Positions 12,801 through 24,000 of a stretch of 64,000 nucleotides of DNA are shown here, one piece after another; the first letter of the stretch is position 1; each line of letters starts with the position of its first letter. The stretch comes from Diphasiastrum complanatum (lineage: Eukaryota > Streptophyta > Lycopodiopsida > Lycopodiales > Lycopodiaceae), in the NCBI GenBank assembly GCA_029204225.1, contig CM055106.1:21399285-21463284 (forward strand), written 5' to 3'. The translations under genes were made by a program, and so were the position numbers. The notes under the pieces are model-generated. The model worked only from the letters and a program-made list of their open reading frames with translations. It ran no database searches and was not told the DNA's origin.

Positions 12801-15089
12801 TCAGTACTATATAGGTTTATCGATTCAATAGATGCTGTTGTTATGTAGGTTAGCTTTTGGAATCTGGAATCAAATGATTATACTGAATGAGACTAAAAGT
12901 TACGGTCAACCAGGTGTTACTTGTATTGGGTGCTGCAGGTGGAGTAGGCTTGGCAGCAGTTCAGATTGGGAAGCTTCTCGGAGCAGTTGTTATAGGTTCT
13001 GCAAGGTCTGTTTCTGGGTACTCGTTGAGATTCTGTAGCCATTGCCTTTGATAACATGCATTGTTAATTATGTGTATAGTACTAGATTATGAATCTGATT
13101 CATTGTCATTCCAGCCTTTTAATGCAGGTCAGGTTATACATGGTGTGAAATACTGTTCACATAAATTCTATGTCAACATATTTCTGATTCTTTTGCCATC
13201 ATACCTTCTGCACTCTCACCATTGTAGGTCTTGCTGAATTCTACAGGGGGCAAGATAAGGCTGAGCTGCTCAGGTCTTCAGGAGCAGATTTTGTGGTCGA
13301 CTCAAGTAGTGGCAATTTCATCCAGGATGTGCGAGCATTTCTAAAATCTAAGAATCTCAAGGGGGTAGATGTGCTCTATGATCCTGTTGGAGGCAAATTG
13401 TTCAAAGATAGTATGAAGTTGTTGAATTGGGGAGCCCAGGTTCTGATAATCGGATTCACAAGTGGAGGGATTCCAACTATACAAGCAAATATTGCACTTG
13501 TAAAGGTGATACTTTATTTACTGACATTTAATGTTGACTTTTAGAGAATAGTCATTTATGATCAGCTAGGCTTTGTTATATGAAATGATGGAGAAGCTAC
13601 ATTTATCTCTCTCTCTCAAGGAATATAGGTGGATATTGCTAATGTATTCTGCAATTATTATGCTTGTTAATTTATTGGCCACCATAGTTTTTGCCGTTAA
13701 GAGTGAAAGATATTAGAGTGAATCAATTATTTATTGAGAACATTTAAAAGTAATAAGCTGATTATTTGGTTGTCAGTAAAGCAATCAATGGTTTGTTGCT
13801 TTGCTTTCTATTGTCCTTCAATTTCTCTTACTGTCTATAGATGCAAATTTGGAAGCAGATATAGCTTGCTAGAGTCTATTAGTCAAAAAAACGTCTATCT
13901 CGAAATCAAGCCGAGTTAGAATTTTGACTTAATATTTTCAAAGCTATTTTCAAGCTGTGCAAACCTCAATATATCAGGCAAGAACTTTTGATATGAATGT
14001 GTAGTGGGAAAGTAGCATGTCCATGGTTTTCCTTGAACTTACAAACTGATTGAGCTTTTCTACACTTATGAGAAATAACTTATGAGAAAATGCCCAGAGA
14101 TTTGCCCTACACAAAAAGAATATTATAGATGGTTTCTTGATCTTCACAGATGTCCCTATTTTACTGGTAGAGAGGTTGGATTGCTTGAAGCTAAATGCAT
14201 TTTCAAGAGATGTTTGACTGGACCTGCTCTTGTCTATTTTGGAATTTGTGCAGAACCTAACATTTCATGGTGTATACTGGGGAAGCTACATGAACCACCC
14301 GAAACGGTATATTTTGCAAGAATCAGTGGAGGAGTTGCTGTCTTTGCTGGCAAAAGGTTCTATCCATGTTAATGTTTATCGACGGTTCACTTTATCAGAA
14401 GTAAGATTGCATTTCATGCCCTTAATTAGCTGAATGGAAGTTTTCTCATTATCTTGTAAGAGTTGAAAGACCTGGTACTTTTGTTTGCATTGCTTTGAAT
14501 GCAGATCTTTTTTGTTTGACTTATTTTTGGGACAGAGCTGATCTTTGTGAGTTGCAACTGCTGGTAGCTGAAACCTGTATTAGCCCTTGCTCTGTTGTGG
14601 AGTTGAGCTGTTCACTATCATCTTACCAGTTGCTGAGAACTTCAAAGCAGTTCCACCTGCTCTATGTCAGAATGTTTGAACTTTTATAAAGATGTCTAGA
14701 GTACAAGAGGTTAAGATCAATGACCTTAGCCACCCAACTGCCCCTTACTGACATCAATCTCTCGTTCATCTACTGCAAAGCCATATAATCTACTGAAACA
14801 TCGTCGCGCTTCCCAAGAGATTTGAATCGTCTTGAAAAGATTCACAAGTTTGAATTGAGCTTGCCTAAAAGTGCAAATATCTTTTACATCTTATTTTGTA
14901 CAAGATGACAATTATTAGGATGAAGAAATATTCGACACAATCAATAAATATGTTTAATTTGTTTGTTGTTTGTAATGATTGCAGGTAAATCTAGCATTTT
15001 CCTCTATTCGAGAAAGGAAAGTTATTGGAAAAGTGATGGTTATTCTTGATGATACAGAAAACACAACAGACATTCAATCAAAACTGTAA
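6817..15089 (+). CDS. Quinone-oxidoreductase-like MDR protein, peroxisomal type (6 exons)
   Basis: Exons are 6817-7172, 8439-8547, 12914-13005, 13247-13505, 14254-14400 and 14985-15089. All introns are GT-AG and the phases join without a break, giving 355 aa. It is a medium-chain dehydrogenase/reductase of the quinone oxidoreductase branch. An N-terminal GroES-like substrate domain (about 1-130, with PLPFVPTGDFSG and VGDNVCG) precedes a Rossmann domain whose nucleotide motif LGAAGGVGLAAVQIG lies in exon 3. LKGVDVLYDPVGGK (exon 4) and FHGVYWGSY (exon 5) are family hallmarks. No zinc-ligand cysteine cluster is seen, as expected for the QOR branch. The product ends in SKL, a canonical peroxisomal PTS1, like the plant homologue I recall from Arabidopsis. 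It probably reduces quinones or reactive carbonyls with NADPH; the substrate is not readable from sequence. Intron 2 is 4366 bp. The gene looks intact and functional. Confidence 0.93.
8548..12913 (+). other. 4.4-kb intron 2 of the oxidoreductase gene
   Basis: The donor AG|GTATTT and acceptor AACCAG|GTG are clear. I recognise no coding sequence inside; short open frames around 8901-9185 and 11201-11591 match no family. A near-tandem duplication sits at about 9898-10070. The size suggests growth by repeat insertion and decay. Confidence 0.7.
9898..10070 (+). repeat. Tandem duplication of about 80 bp in intron 2
   Basis: Two diverged copies share GTAGAAGCTAA, TTTAGTTC, ATTGTAG, GCAAGGCATCTTCCAAGG and CAATTTAGCAATTGTTGG. 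The second copy has a small insertion (AAGGCCTTAG). Confidence 0.75.
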
Positions 15090-15143
15090 AACTGCAGCAT
15101 GGAAAAGTAAAATAGTTTTCTCCGAGGTTGATGTATTCCAGAG

Positions 15144-15149
15144 AATAAA
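15144..15149 (+). terminator. Polyadenylation signal AATAAA of the oxidoreductase gene
   Basis: A perfect AATAAA lies 55 nt after the TAA stop at 15087-15089. Confidence 0.6.
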
Positions 15150-15249
15150 GTTTTCAATACTCGTGTAGAAATGTAATTTTTGCAAGAAAAGTGGTCAAGT
15201 TAAAGGCTACTTGTCATCTATGTAAGAACTTTGGCTGTCAATAAGAAAG

Positions 15250-16611
15250 GCTTTTACCAAAAAATTCTTATTTTATATTCACGTGTCTTGAACCTGTTCT
15301 GTTATTTCTCTTTTTTATGGCATGTTGTTGATGAGCAGAGAACTTCATCCAAGTGATGGCCTATGCTTATGTTTTTTTTGGATTAGTTCACTTAAATGCC
15401 AAGTTATTTTAGTATTTGTGATGAATGCTGTATGCCCCTTTGTGAATGCTGAGACTAGTTTCAAAGAACCTTATTCTCTTATTTTTTTGGGATTCATTCT
15501 CTGAAGTGCCAAGTTCTTATTTATGTGCAATGCCAAAATATGCAAGTACTCATGGAAAATCTGTGCATACTATATAGTTTCTTCTTGGTTGTTGCACGTT
15601 GAGCCAATTTTGGGATATAGGATACAAAGATTCAGCTCAAGTGTTACTGGTACCAAATGTATTGATGGTTCACTATTTTCAGTGTTGTTTTGAATGCTTG
15701 AGCTTATCCTAGCCTTATTAATAAAGGACAATCATTCTACATCTGGTCTCCCATAGTAATAAACCATAGAACTATCTTCTCCATGCTGCGAATTTGCAAA
15801 AATATGTAGTTAAAAACACAGCATTTGGGAGCTAATTTTTGACATTTACTATCAGATCTTGTCGTCTCCCTTTGGAAATAAAGCTGCTGATTCTTTTTAC
15901 AAGTGATGCAATCAGTAATTCTGCAATTGAAAATTGAAAGCTTTTAAATCTAGTTCATGCAGTGTATGTCTTTCAAGATCAATGACTTTATCTACAAAGG
16001 TTCTCCTTTGATAGATCTCTTCCCATCATTATCCTGATCTAGATAAAAACTCTTTTCTCCCAGACTTTTTACTTTTTCTCACCTTGACTACCACTTATTG
16101 GAAGTTGTAGTTCTTCAGTCTTACATAAACATCCAATCGAAGCACTTACAAGACATTGTTCCTATCATGTAGTAGATTGTTTAGAATAGACTCCCAACTT
16201 TCAGATTGAACATGAGAGCCACTAAAACATCATGCATGAAAGCTAATAATTGAACCACAATGTGTTTTCAGCTTAAGGTACTTAGCTTGATTGTGACTAA
16301 GGATATCATGCAAGTAGAGCTGACGTGCTAATGATATCATGCAAGTAGAGCTAACGTGCTAATGATAACATGGATACTAGTAAGGAGGGGTATTTCGTAA
16401 AAGGGTTTCTTGCATGTCATTCATCATGGGGGTCTTTTAAAGTCATTGTTCATATGAATGATCAATGTGGCAATGATAATGCTTGAATGTTTTGTAGTTT
16501 GACCATGAGATCTCCAAAGTGGGCTGTTTTTGGGACTATGAACTCATGATTGTTGTAAATTCTTGATTTGTGTTTTGGGCTTAAGCATTCAATTCATGGT
16601 CTTTTGGCTTG
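15250..16611. other. Intergenic DNA left of the intact LTR element
   Basis: I see no gene. A short tandem duplication (GATATCATGCAAGTAGAGCT, about 34-bp unit) lies at about 16302-16367. The last 30 bp (TCTTTTGGCTTG) resemble 21785-21800, so the later LTR element inserted into pre-existing repeats. Confidence 0.5.
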
Positions 16612-17856
16612 TGTTGTAAAGCTACCTTTACAAGCTTTACTTGCGGCGCCATCGGCGCCAGCTATGTCCCCGGCGCCAGCAGCGCCCCTGCTGCTCCCGG
16701 CGCCAACGGCGCCGGCGCCGCTCCCGGCGCCACTGTGACCAGAATCCAGCCGGCGCCAAGTTCCTATGGCTGAAAATCTTTGATCGGTTCTAGCGAAGTC
16801 CAGAGAGCTCAGATCGATGTGCAATCACCTCACACGATCTAGGCATGATTAAAGGAAGCCTGGGGATCAATAAAATCTAGAGAGAGAAAATGACTTTCTA
16901 GAAAGAGAAAATCCTAGAGAGAGAAAAACGTGCTTTACCAGCTTGGGTAGAGTGCTTGGTATGAGGGGGGGTGCCGAATCACACCAATACTATAGGGGAG
17001 TGCGGGTTGCGACTCAGGGCGAGCTCCAACCAAGTCTCAGCCTCCCTTGCTGGAATGTTGTCATGGCTCTCGCCTTGGCATGCTAGCGCCCCGGAGACTA
17101 GGGTCGGTCACACACTTGAAATGTAACCTTCTCAGATTTATCAATAAAGTGGGATTTTCCTCAAACTGACTCTGATTACCTTCTGGGTTTCAGTGTTCGG
17201 TAAAAGCGCCAGTTGTAAGGCCGCTTTCCAAATTTTTAATTTGGCACATAGCTGAGGGTCGTATCCCGGGACGCCAGCGGTATGCCGTCGGGACCATTCG
17301 GTCCGTGGCGCCAGCGGTATGCTGTCGGGACCATTTGGTCCAGGAACTGGTTGTTTCCATATCTGTCGCGGCTTGTGGTTCTGAGTGTTCCTTGCATGAA
17401 CGTGAATGGGTTAAGCTCTTGGGGAACGGGCTCTAACCTGTCGGCTGAGTTGGATGGCTTGCTTGGGTGGATGTTACCTGTTTATGGCTGTCCAGTCTGG
17501 CGTGGCGCCAGGTTGGCTTCCAGCGCTCGTGACGAAGCTTTCAGTTGGTTAAGTCTGATGTAAGTCAGACCGCTTGCTTGGAATGGATGTTACTCGTTTG
17601 TAACGAAGCTTCGAGTTGGTTAAGTTTGATGTATGTCGGGCGGCTTGCTTGGAGGGAAGTCACCCACATCGGGACCCCCGATCTGGCATGGCGCCAGGTT
17701 GGATCTCAATGTTGGTTTTCGGAACTTCATGTTGGTTAAGTCTGATCGTTGTTGGCGAGTTGGCTGCTTGTATGTCAAGTGGGTTTGGATGGCAAGAGTT
17801 GAAGGCTGGGAAGCTAAGTCGTGGTTCCCGGCTCCCTTTGGGATGCCTGCGCTACA
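16612..17856 (+). repeat. 5' LTR
   Basis: Runs from TGTTGTAAAG to GCGCTACA. It carries eight GGCGCC hexamers at 16645-16757 and three more later, plus AATAAA near 17142. Open frames within it (for example 17616-18041) appear in both LTRs and resemble no protein; I treat them as non-coding. Confidence 0.95.
16645..16757 (+). repeat. GGCGCC cluster in LTR U3
   Basis: Eight GGCGCC palindromes lie in 113 bp, a GC-rich island in an AT-rich region. It recurs at the same place in the 3' LTR (about 20481-20593). It could be a cis-regulatory or methylation-prone element; the role is unknown. Confidence 0.85.
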
Positions 17857-17858
17857 TG

Positions 17859-17871
17859 TGGTATCAGAGCC
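17859..17871 (+). other. tRNA-Met primer-binding site
   Basis: TGGTATCAGAGCC is the perfect plant initiator-tRNA-Met PBS. It starts two bases after the 5' LTR. Confidence 0.93.
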
Positions 17872-17945
17872 GACTGGCCGGTCAGCTATGCGGATCTCAC
17901 GGAAATGGCCACGGTTTGGGGTTCATCAAGACAACTGTTGTGCAA

Positions 17946-18334
17946 GGTGCTGCCCACAGTGTAAGCACGGGTGCGTCCACGGTCGGGGTGGTCGGCAGAA
18001 CGGGGGACTTGATGAGTCAAAGTGCTGCCCTTGAGGTGTAAGCACGGTCAGTTCTCGCGGTTCGGGCCTGGCGCTGTCTGCACGTAGGGCGGATGAGGCA
18101 AAGTGCTGCCTAGGGAGGTGAAAGCACGGTCTGTACCTTGTGGGGTGTGGGGCGACATATTCGAACTGTACGGGTTAACCATTGATACAGAGATGCTGCT
18201 CGAATTCGGGTGTAAAGCACGGGTGGTTAGCTGCCGGTGCGGGATAGCTGCCGATCGTTTAGCTATAAGGGCTATCGACCAAAAGGTGGTGGGGCGTGAC
18301 TGAGGCAATGTGCTGCTTAATGGTGAAAGCACGG
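17946..18334 (+). repeat. Five GTGCTGCC...AAGCAC stem-loop units
   Basis: GTGCTGCC followed 10-20 nt later by GTGTAAGCACGG or GTGAAAGCACGG occurs at 17946-17970, 18021-18047, 18101-18129, 18309-18334 and in diverged form at 18193-18222. The GTGCT and AGCAC arms can pair as short hairpins. The spacers between units differ. In the untranslated leader of a non-coding element such repeats may serve RNA packaging or dimerisation; this is inference. Confidence 0.75.
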
Positions 18335-18609
18335 ATAGTTGGAGGGGTGTCCTATGTGGGCTGATTCTGTGATCGATTTGTATGGGCGCGGCCAGGCAAA
18401 GGTCCGTTGGCAGGACCATCTCAAAGGGGGACCTTGCCTTTGTTACTTGTTAGTAAACCTGCCTGAGTGTCTTACTTGTACGTATTCGTGGTGAGTCTTA
18501 GTACTCGTGCTTTGCCTGGTTTGCATGATTGCTTGTGATACAAGGAGCTGATGGCTCGAGAAGGAACCTTTTCTTTTGAAGGCTGATACCATCAAACAAA
18601 GAGGACTAC

Positions 18610-19113
18610 AGAATCTGTGGGGCGGATTTGAAGTTCAAGTACTCACACGTGAACGACAACGAAACGACTCAATGTTTGCAAAGGATGGATGGCTAGCCTG
18701 TTTCTTGGGTTAGTTTCATTTGCGACAACGCCCACCAGACGCAAGCAGGAAGTCAAAAGTTGGAAAGGGCCATTTCGGGGGAGATCTTCTATGGAGCAGT
18801 TGGTCTTCATTTTGGGACGGCCACCTTCGGAACTGAAACTCACTGAGCATGGGCGATATCCAGAATCTGTGCGGCGGATTTGCAGTTCAAGTACTCGCAC
18901 GTGAACGACAACGAAATGACTCAATGTTTGCAAAGGATGGATGACTAGCCTGTTTCTTGGGTTAGTTTCATTTGCGACAACGCCCACCAGACGCAAGCAG
19001 GAAGTCAAAAAGTTGGAAAGGGCAATTTCAGGGGAGATCTTCTATAGCAGTTGGTCTTCATTTTGGGACGGCCACCTTCGGAACTGAAACTCACTGAGCA
19101 TGGGTGATATCCA
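18610..19113 (+). repeat. Tandem duplication, 252-bp unit
   Basis: Copy 1 is 18610-18861 and copy 2 is 18862-19113, differing at scattered positions (for example GTGGGGCGG versus GTGCGGCGG). Neither frame is conserved as protein. A weaker duplication appears at about 19505-19660 versus 19690-19865 (shared GGAATTGTGAAAGT and GATTCAAAGAG). Confidence 0.85.
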
Positions 19114-20432
19114 GTATCAGTTGGGTTTTTCCTCAAAGGGGAAAAGACTAGGATCCTCTTCAGAGATTGGCAACAAGTTGGATCGAGCCATAATCCTAGC
19201 CGATGGGAAGCAAAGTGTTGGAAAGGCTTTTTGTCCGAAGAACTCTACTCTAAAGTCCGATCAGCTGATTTATTAAGTGGAGGGGAACTATCACACACAC
19301 CTCTCTCTTGGGGCAAATTTTGAATTAAAGTTGATCAAAATGGGGGCAAATTCAAGGTGACCTAGCCATACTCACACGAGGAGACTGGCGAACTTTGGAC
19401 CTAATAAGTTGACAAGTTTTTGTTGTGGAAAGGAAAGTTTGTTATAGGCTTTCTCTGGACCAGCAATGATGAGGAAACATATGAGTACGCTGGCTTGTGT
19501 TACGTGTAAGGCAGCTGATCAATGAAGGAACTGTGAAAGTTGAGTCTTGCATGAGAGACTTGGTATTTCGAACGGACGCTAAGGGACAGTTTGCGTTGAG
19601 ATCGGATTAGTGCAAACTCTGGGTGCATGTTTCTGATTCAAAGAGAGCTACTTGAAGCCAAGCTCGATGTACACTTCTTGTTTTGACTGTGAGACAACTA
19701 ACCAGTGATGGAATTGTGAAAGTCAAGTTTTGCGCGACGGACATGGTGCTTCAAACAAACGCGAAGAGATAGTTCGGATGCGGATCAAACTGGTGCGACA
19801 CTTTGGCTTTCCACGAGGTCAATGGTTACATTTGGGCTGATTCAAAGAGCTACTTCAAGCTAAGTGAGAGGTGCATTGCGGAGTACTCAATCTTTGCCTA
19901 CCTTAAAGAGCCAAGATGGAAAAGTATCAAGATCAGGCTTGGACAAGGAGAGAAATCAAGGTGCAGAAGCAACAAGGCACGGAGTGGACCATAAAGTGGG
20001 CAATCAAACGATAAATCCTTCGGCTCAGGGAGCCTTGATACCTGTGCGGAACTGAACAAACTTGGAGCTCAGGGAGCTCAACACAAAGTGCATCAAGGAC
20101 AAATCAGGAGCTCAAAGGAGTTCCAAAGTCGAAAGTCAGAAGCGACAGGGGCGAACATTTCAAAGAAAGGCCTCTGTCACCAATTAATAAGGTTCTCGGG
20201 TTTTACGAAAGCGATATCAAATCTACGCTTTTCCCAGACAAAGATATATTTTCAAGTTATGTAATTTTTCAGTACAAAGAGCTGAGCCTCCGACTTGTGG
20301 TGTGCCAGCTTCAATGTTAATAAAAAGTGGCCAGTAAATTGAGTACTGTGCCTAGTAGCTTAAATGTATAGTCATTTTAATTGGGAGACACCTTTACTTT
20401 AATCTGACATCTGATGAGGACATCAGATTTTA

Positions 20433-20447
20433 TAAAGGTGGGGTGGA
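20433..20447 (+). other. Polypurine tract
   Basis: AAAGGTGGGGTGGA lies directly before the 3' LTR start at 20448. Confidence 0.8.
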
Positions 20448-21692
20448 TGTTGTAAAGCTACCTTTACAAGCTTTACTTGCGGCGCCATCGGCGCCAGCTA
20501 TGTCCCCGGCGCCAGCAGCGCCCCTGCTGCTCCCGGCGCCAACGGCGCCGGCGCCGCTCCCGGCGCCACTGTGACCAGAATCCAGCCGGCGCCAAGTTCC
20601 TATGGCTGAAAATCTTTGATCGGTTCTAGCGAAGTCCAGAGAGCTCAGATCGATGTGCAATCACCTCACACGATCTAGGCATGATTAAAGGAAGCCTGGG
20701 GATCAATAAAATCTAGAGAGAGAAAATGACTTTCTAGAAAGAGAAAATCCTAGAGAGAGAAAAACGTGCTTTACCAGCTTGGGTAGAGTGCTTGGTATGA
20801 GGGGGGGTGCCGAATCACACCAATACTATAGGGGAGTGCGGGTTGCGACTCAGGGCGAGCTCCAACCAAGTCTCAGCCTCCCTTGCTGGAATGTTGTCAT
20901 GGCTCTCGCCTTGGCATGCTAGCGCCCCGGAGACTAGGGTCGGTCACACACTTGAAATGTAACCTTCTCAGATTTATCAATAAAGTGGGATTTTCCTCAA
21001 ACTGACTCTGATTACCTTCTGGGTTTCAGTGTTCGGTAAAAGCGCCAGTTGTAAGGCCGCTTTCCAAATTTTTAATTTGGCACATAGCTGAGGGTCGTAT
21101 CCCGGGACGCCAGCGGTATGCCGTCGGGACCATTCGGTCCGTGGCGCCAGCGGTATGCTGTCGGGACCATTTGGTCCAGGAACTGGTTGTTTCCATATCT
21201 GTCGCGGCTTGTGGTTCTGAGTGTTCCTTGCATGAACGTGAATGGGTTAAGCTCTTGGGGAACGGGCTCTAACCTGTCGGCTGAGTTGGATGGCTTGCTT
21301 GGGTGGATGTTACCTGTTTATGGCTGTCCAGTCTGGCGTGGCGCCAGGTTGGCTTCCAGCGCTCGTGACGAAGCTTTCAGTTGGTTAAGTCTGATGTAAG
21401 TCAGACCGCTTGCTTGGAATGGATGTTACTCGTTTGTAACGAAGCTTCGAGTTGGTTAAGTTTGATGTATGTCGGGCGGCTTGCTTGGAGGGAAGTCACC
21501 CACATCGGGACCCCCGATCTGGCATGGCGCCAGGTTGGATCTCAATGTTGGTTTTCGGAACTTCATGTTGGTTAAGTCTGATCGTTGTTGGCGAGTTGGC
21601 TGCTTGTATGTCAAGTGGGTTTGGATGGCAAGAGTTGAAGGCTGGGAAGCTAAGTCGTGGTTCCCGGCTCCCTTTGGGATGCCTGCGCTACA
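20448..21692 (+). repeat. 3' LTR
   Basis: Same length (1245 bp), same termini and same GGCGCC cluster as the 5' LTR. It is followed by the target duplication GCTTG. Confidence 0.95.
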
Positions 21693-21840
21693 GCTTGCTT
21701 TCACAAAGTGGTGGCCTTCATGGATATTGTTTTGGTTGTAGAGTGCTCTTGCCTTCATGGATATTGTTTTGGTTAGAGTTTAGATTTTTGGCTTGCTTTC
21801 ACAAAGTGGTGGCCTTCATGGATATTGTTTTTGTTGTCAT
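21693..21840 (+). repeat. Tandem repeats at the insertion target
   Basis: GCTTTCACAAAGTGGTGGCC followed by TTCATGGATATTGTTTT occurs twice, and TTCATGGATATTGTTTTGGTT once more between them. The left flank before 16612 ends in the same TTTTGGCTTG. The LTR element therefore landed in this short repeat. Confidence 0.75.
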
Positions 21841-22226
21841 TTCCATACAAGTGGGTTTTTTAGATCAATTACGAAAGCAGGTGGGCGATTACTTGCCTGG
21901 AAGCATATATAGGTGACCTATCACAGCTACAACAAGAAGAGCAGGACGACCTACGTCAGTTACAGAAATCCAGAATCAAACACGAGCCAGATCAAGAATT
22001 TCTCAGACAAATTCTTACTTGTGTGAAGGCTAGGGTTTTTAGCTACAAAAACCTTCATATCTCTTGATTGAAGCTCAAATTTGTTGCTGTAAGCTAAGAG
22101 CCTGACTAGAGGCAGAAAAGCAATGACTTAATTTGTACAAGTATTCATGCCTCTTTCCAAGTGCTAGAATTTGGCATGTCCTATCGACTACTTTACACTG
22201 ATCATATTCAAATTCTACTTTATGTC
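21841..22226. other. LTR-like leader sequence
   Basis: A TATA-like CATATATAGG near 21904 is followed by an apparent leader. It resembles a retrotransposon U3/R region, but no partner copy is present. No gene. Confidence 0.3.
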
Positions 22227-22699
22227 CTAGACTTGTAATTCTGGTACATGCAAGACATTTGAAAGTATCTTAGATTGATCATTTGCAAAGCTCAATCTTA
22301 CTGTACCTTCACCTTTGATAGCTTGTGTGCTATTGTCGCCCAGATGAACATATCTCTTGGTACTGTAAGGTGTATAGGACTTGAAATAGCCGATATGGCT
22401 GGTCATATGCTGTGGCTCCAGAATCCAAAACCATGAATTGTCGTTGGATGCTTCTTGATGGCTTGTCATGAAGACATCATGATCCGCTCCTTGAATAGGA
22501 TGTGGTGCTTTTGCAACTGCATTTTCCACTTGATTCGACTGCCCCTTGCTGCTGTTCTTAGCTTGTAGAATGCGGCAGTCTTGGATCTCGTGGTTGGATC
22601 ACTTGTAGTATCTGCTAAAATAGCTTTTTCTTTAACAGTTGATTCGACTGCTCTTGATGTTGTGTTGGCTTCTGGTTTGACTTCGATGGCTTTGAGCAT
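22227..22699 (-). pseudogene. Copia protease/gag-C relic
   Basis: The minus-strand translation includes WILEPQHMTSHIGYF, HLGDNSTQAIKGEGTV and LSNVLHVPEL. These match the copia segment around the aspartic protease (usual W-DSGAT-HMT) and the following G-G-G and NVLHVP motifs. The catalytic DSG is destroyed (EP). A frame break lies near 22500. This is dead. Confidence 0.75.
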
Positions 22700-22818
22700 G
22701 TCTTCTTCTGCTTAGTCGAGCCTCTCAAAATTGGTGTATGATCAAATCCTTTTTTGAGAAAGAAAAACCATTTGTACTTGTTTTTTGGATCCATTACAAG
22801 TCAGTTTCTCAAGTAGTC

Positions 22819-23259
22819 ATGGCATCCATGGGGTCCTTTCTCTTGGAGAAAGCTGAGAGATTGAACACCTCCAATTATTATATTTGGGTGAGGATGGAAT
22901 CAATTTTGATTATCCAATATGTGATGGATATTGTACTTGGACTTGGGGAGGAGCAACAAGTACTTCAAGAAGTCCAAAGGTACAAGAAAAGGGCAAAAAT
23001 GGCCCTTCACTACATCAAGATGAATGTATCCAATGAAGTCTTGATAGAGATTAGTACTTGCACCTCGTCTAAGGAGGCTTGGGACACCCTCAAAGCCATT
23101 TATGAGGCTAAGAACACTTCTAGATTACTCACTCTTAGGAATCAAATCTTCCAAGTCTATCAAAAGAGTGATGAGAGTGCCTCAAACTTTGTCATGAGAG
23201 TAAAAGGTCTTCATAGAGAGCTTGCATGCATAGGAAACCATCTTAATCAAAGTGATTAA
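22819..23259 (+). pseudogene. Copia gag (UBN2-type) fragment
   Basis: Starts MASMGSFLLEKAERLNTSNY. It contains KRAKMALHYIKMNVSNEV and SSKEAWDTLKAIYEAKNTSR, the hallmark region of copia gag, and runs to TGA-stopped NHLNQSD at 23259. The homologous minus-strand gag at 45528-46379 continues with VQVILNGL, and here the next codons still read VQLILNGS before decaying. So the stop is a mutation. Confidence 0.8.
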
Positions 23260-23489
23260 GTCCAACTCATCCTTAATGGATCAACCTTGGAGATACACCA
23301 CCAAGTCAAAGTTGACTGATCTCGCATGTGTCTGAGCACTGAATTCCGTATAGTACCCAACATGGATCTAATCAACGTAATTTAGATCCCTCTTGATCTA
23401 AAAATCCTTATGATAGCAATTGAGATGCAACAACACTAGATGTCAAGCCAAAATCTCATCACACTTGATATATACAAATCAATCTTAGG

Positions 23490-24000
23490 TAGGATCTGAT
23501 ACCATGTGATCTTTTCACACGTGTGGGGACATATCAAATAATGTGAATGATATCCTAAGATGTGTTTGATGCATCTATCACAATTCATCACACATAATGA
23601 GAGGCAACTTTGGATGAAAAAATAAGTATAAAACTGGCTTGCTCTCGAGTAGAGAGAGAATGCTACATCAAGCTCTCGGGTAGAGAGAGTATGTGAAAAT
23701 GTTTTTAAGTGTTGGAGCTTGCTACATCTCAATCTTGCTACAAAAAACTAAGTGTGGACTCAATATTAATCTCACTCTCACTCATAGTAGCTCAAGATCC
23801 ATGAGAGTAGAAATGGTGAAATATGATTGGACCTCTACTAGTAATCCATCATTAATGACTAATGAAGATTTGTGTAATATGAGTTCACCAACTAAAATTT
23901 ATTCACAATGGAATTTGATAGGCCGTTGAGATGCCCTTCTCCACTCACTTAAATTTTGGAGTTCTTGAAGAATATTTAGCTGGTTGTGAATGGAAGGTGA
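23490..24000 (-). mobile_element. Copia LTR relic with PBS, minus orientation
   Basis: GATCTGATACCATGTGATC near 23497-23515 is the reverse-complement PBS with the LTR edge beside it. CTCTCGAGTAGAGAGAG units resemble those in the plus-strand LTR at 31514-32210. The boundary on the right is uncertain, because the duplicated block from 23838 begins within it. Confidence 0.5.

Larger units (their letters stand above)
16612..21692 (+). mobile_element. Complete non-autonomous LTR retrotransposon (LARD/TRIM-like), 5081 bp
   Basis: Two direct 1245-bp LTRs (16612-17856 and 20448-21692) begin TGTTGTAAAG and end GCGCTACA. They flank a 2591-bp interior and are bounded by the 5-bp target duplication GCTTG (16607-16611 and 21693-21697). 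A tRNA-Met primer-binding site starts two bases inside the 5' LTR. A purine-rich tract abuts the 3' LTR. I saw no differences between the LTRs in the stretches I compared, so insertion is recent. The interior has no open frame resembling gag, protease, integrase or reverse transcriptase, so it must be mobilised in trans. The interior instead holds repeated stem-loops and a 252-bp tandem duplication. Confidence 0.95.

Noticed and set aside
16594-18041. Several open frames of 60-141 aa in the LTRs, repeated at 20430-21916
   Set aside because: They follow from GC-rich LTR sequence, overlap in several frames and resemble no protein.
18643-19008. Minus-strand 121-codon frame in the retroelement interior
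   Set aside because: It is the reverse of the 252-bp tandem duplication and repeats with it; no gag features.
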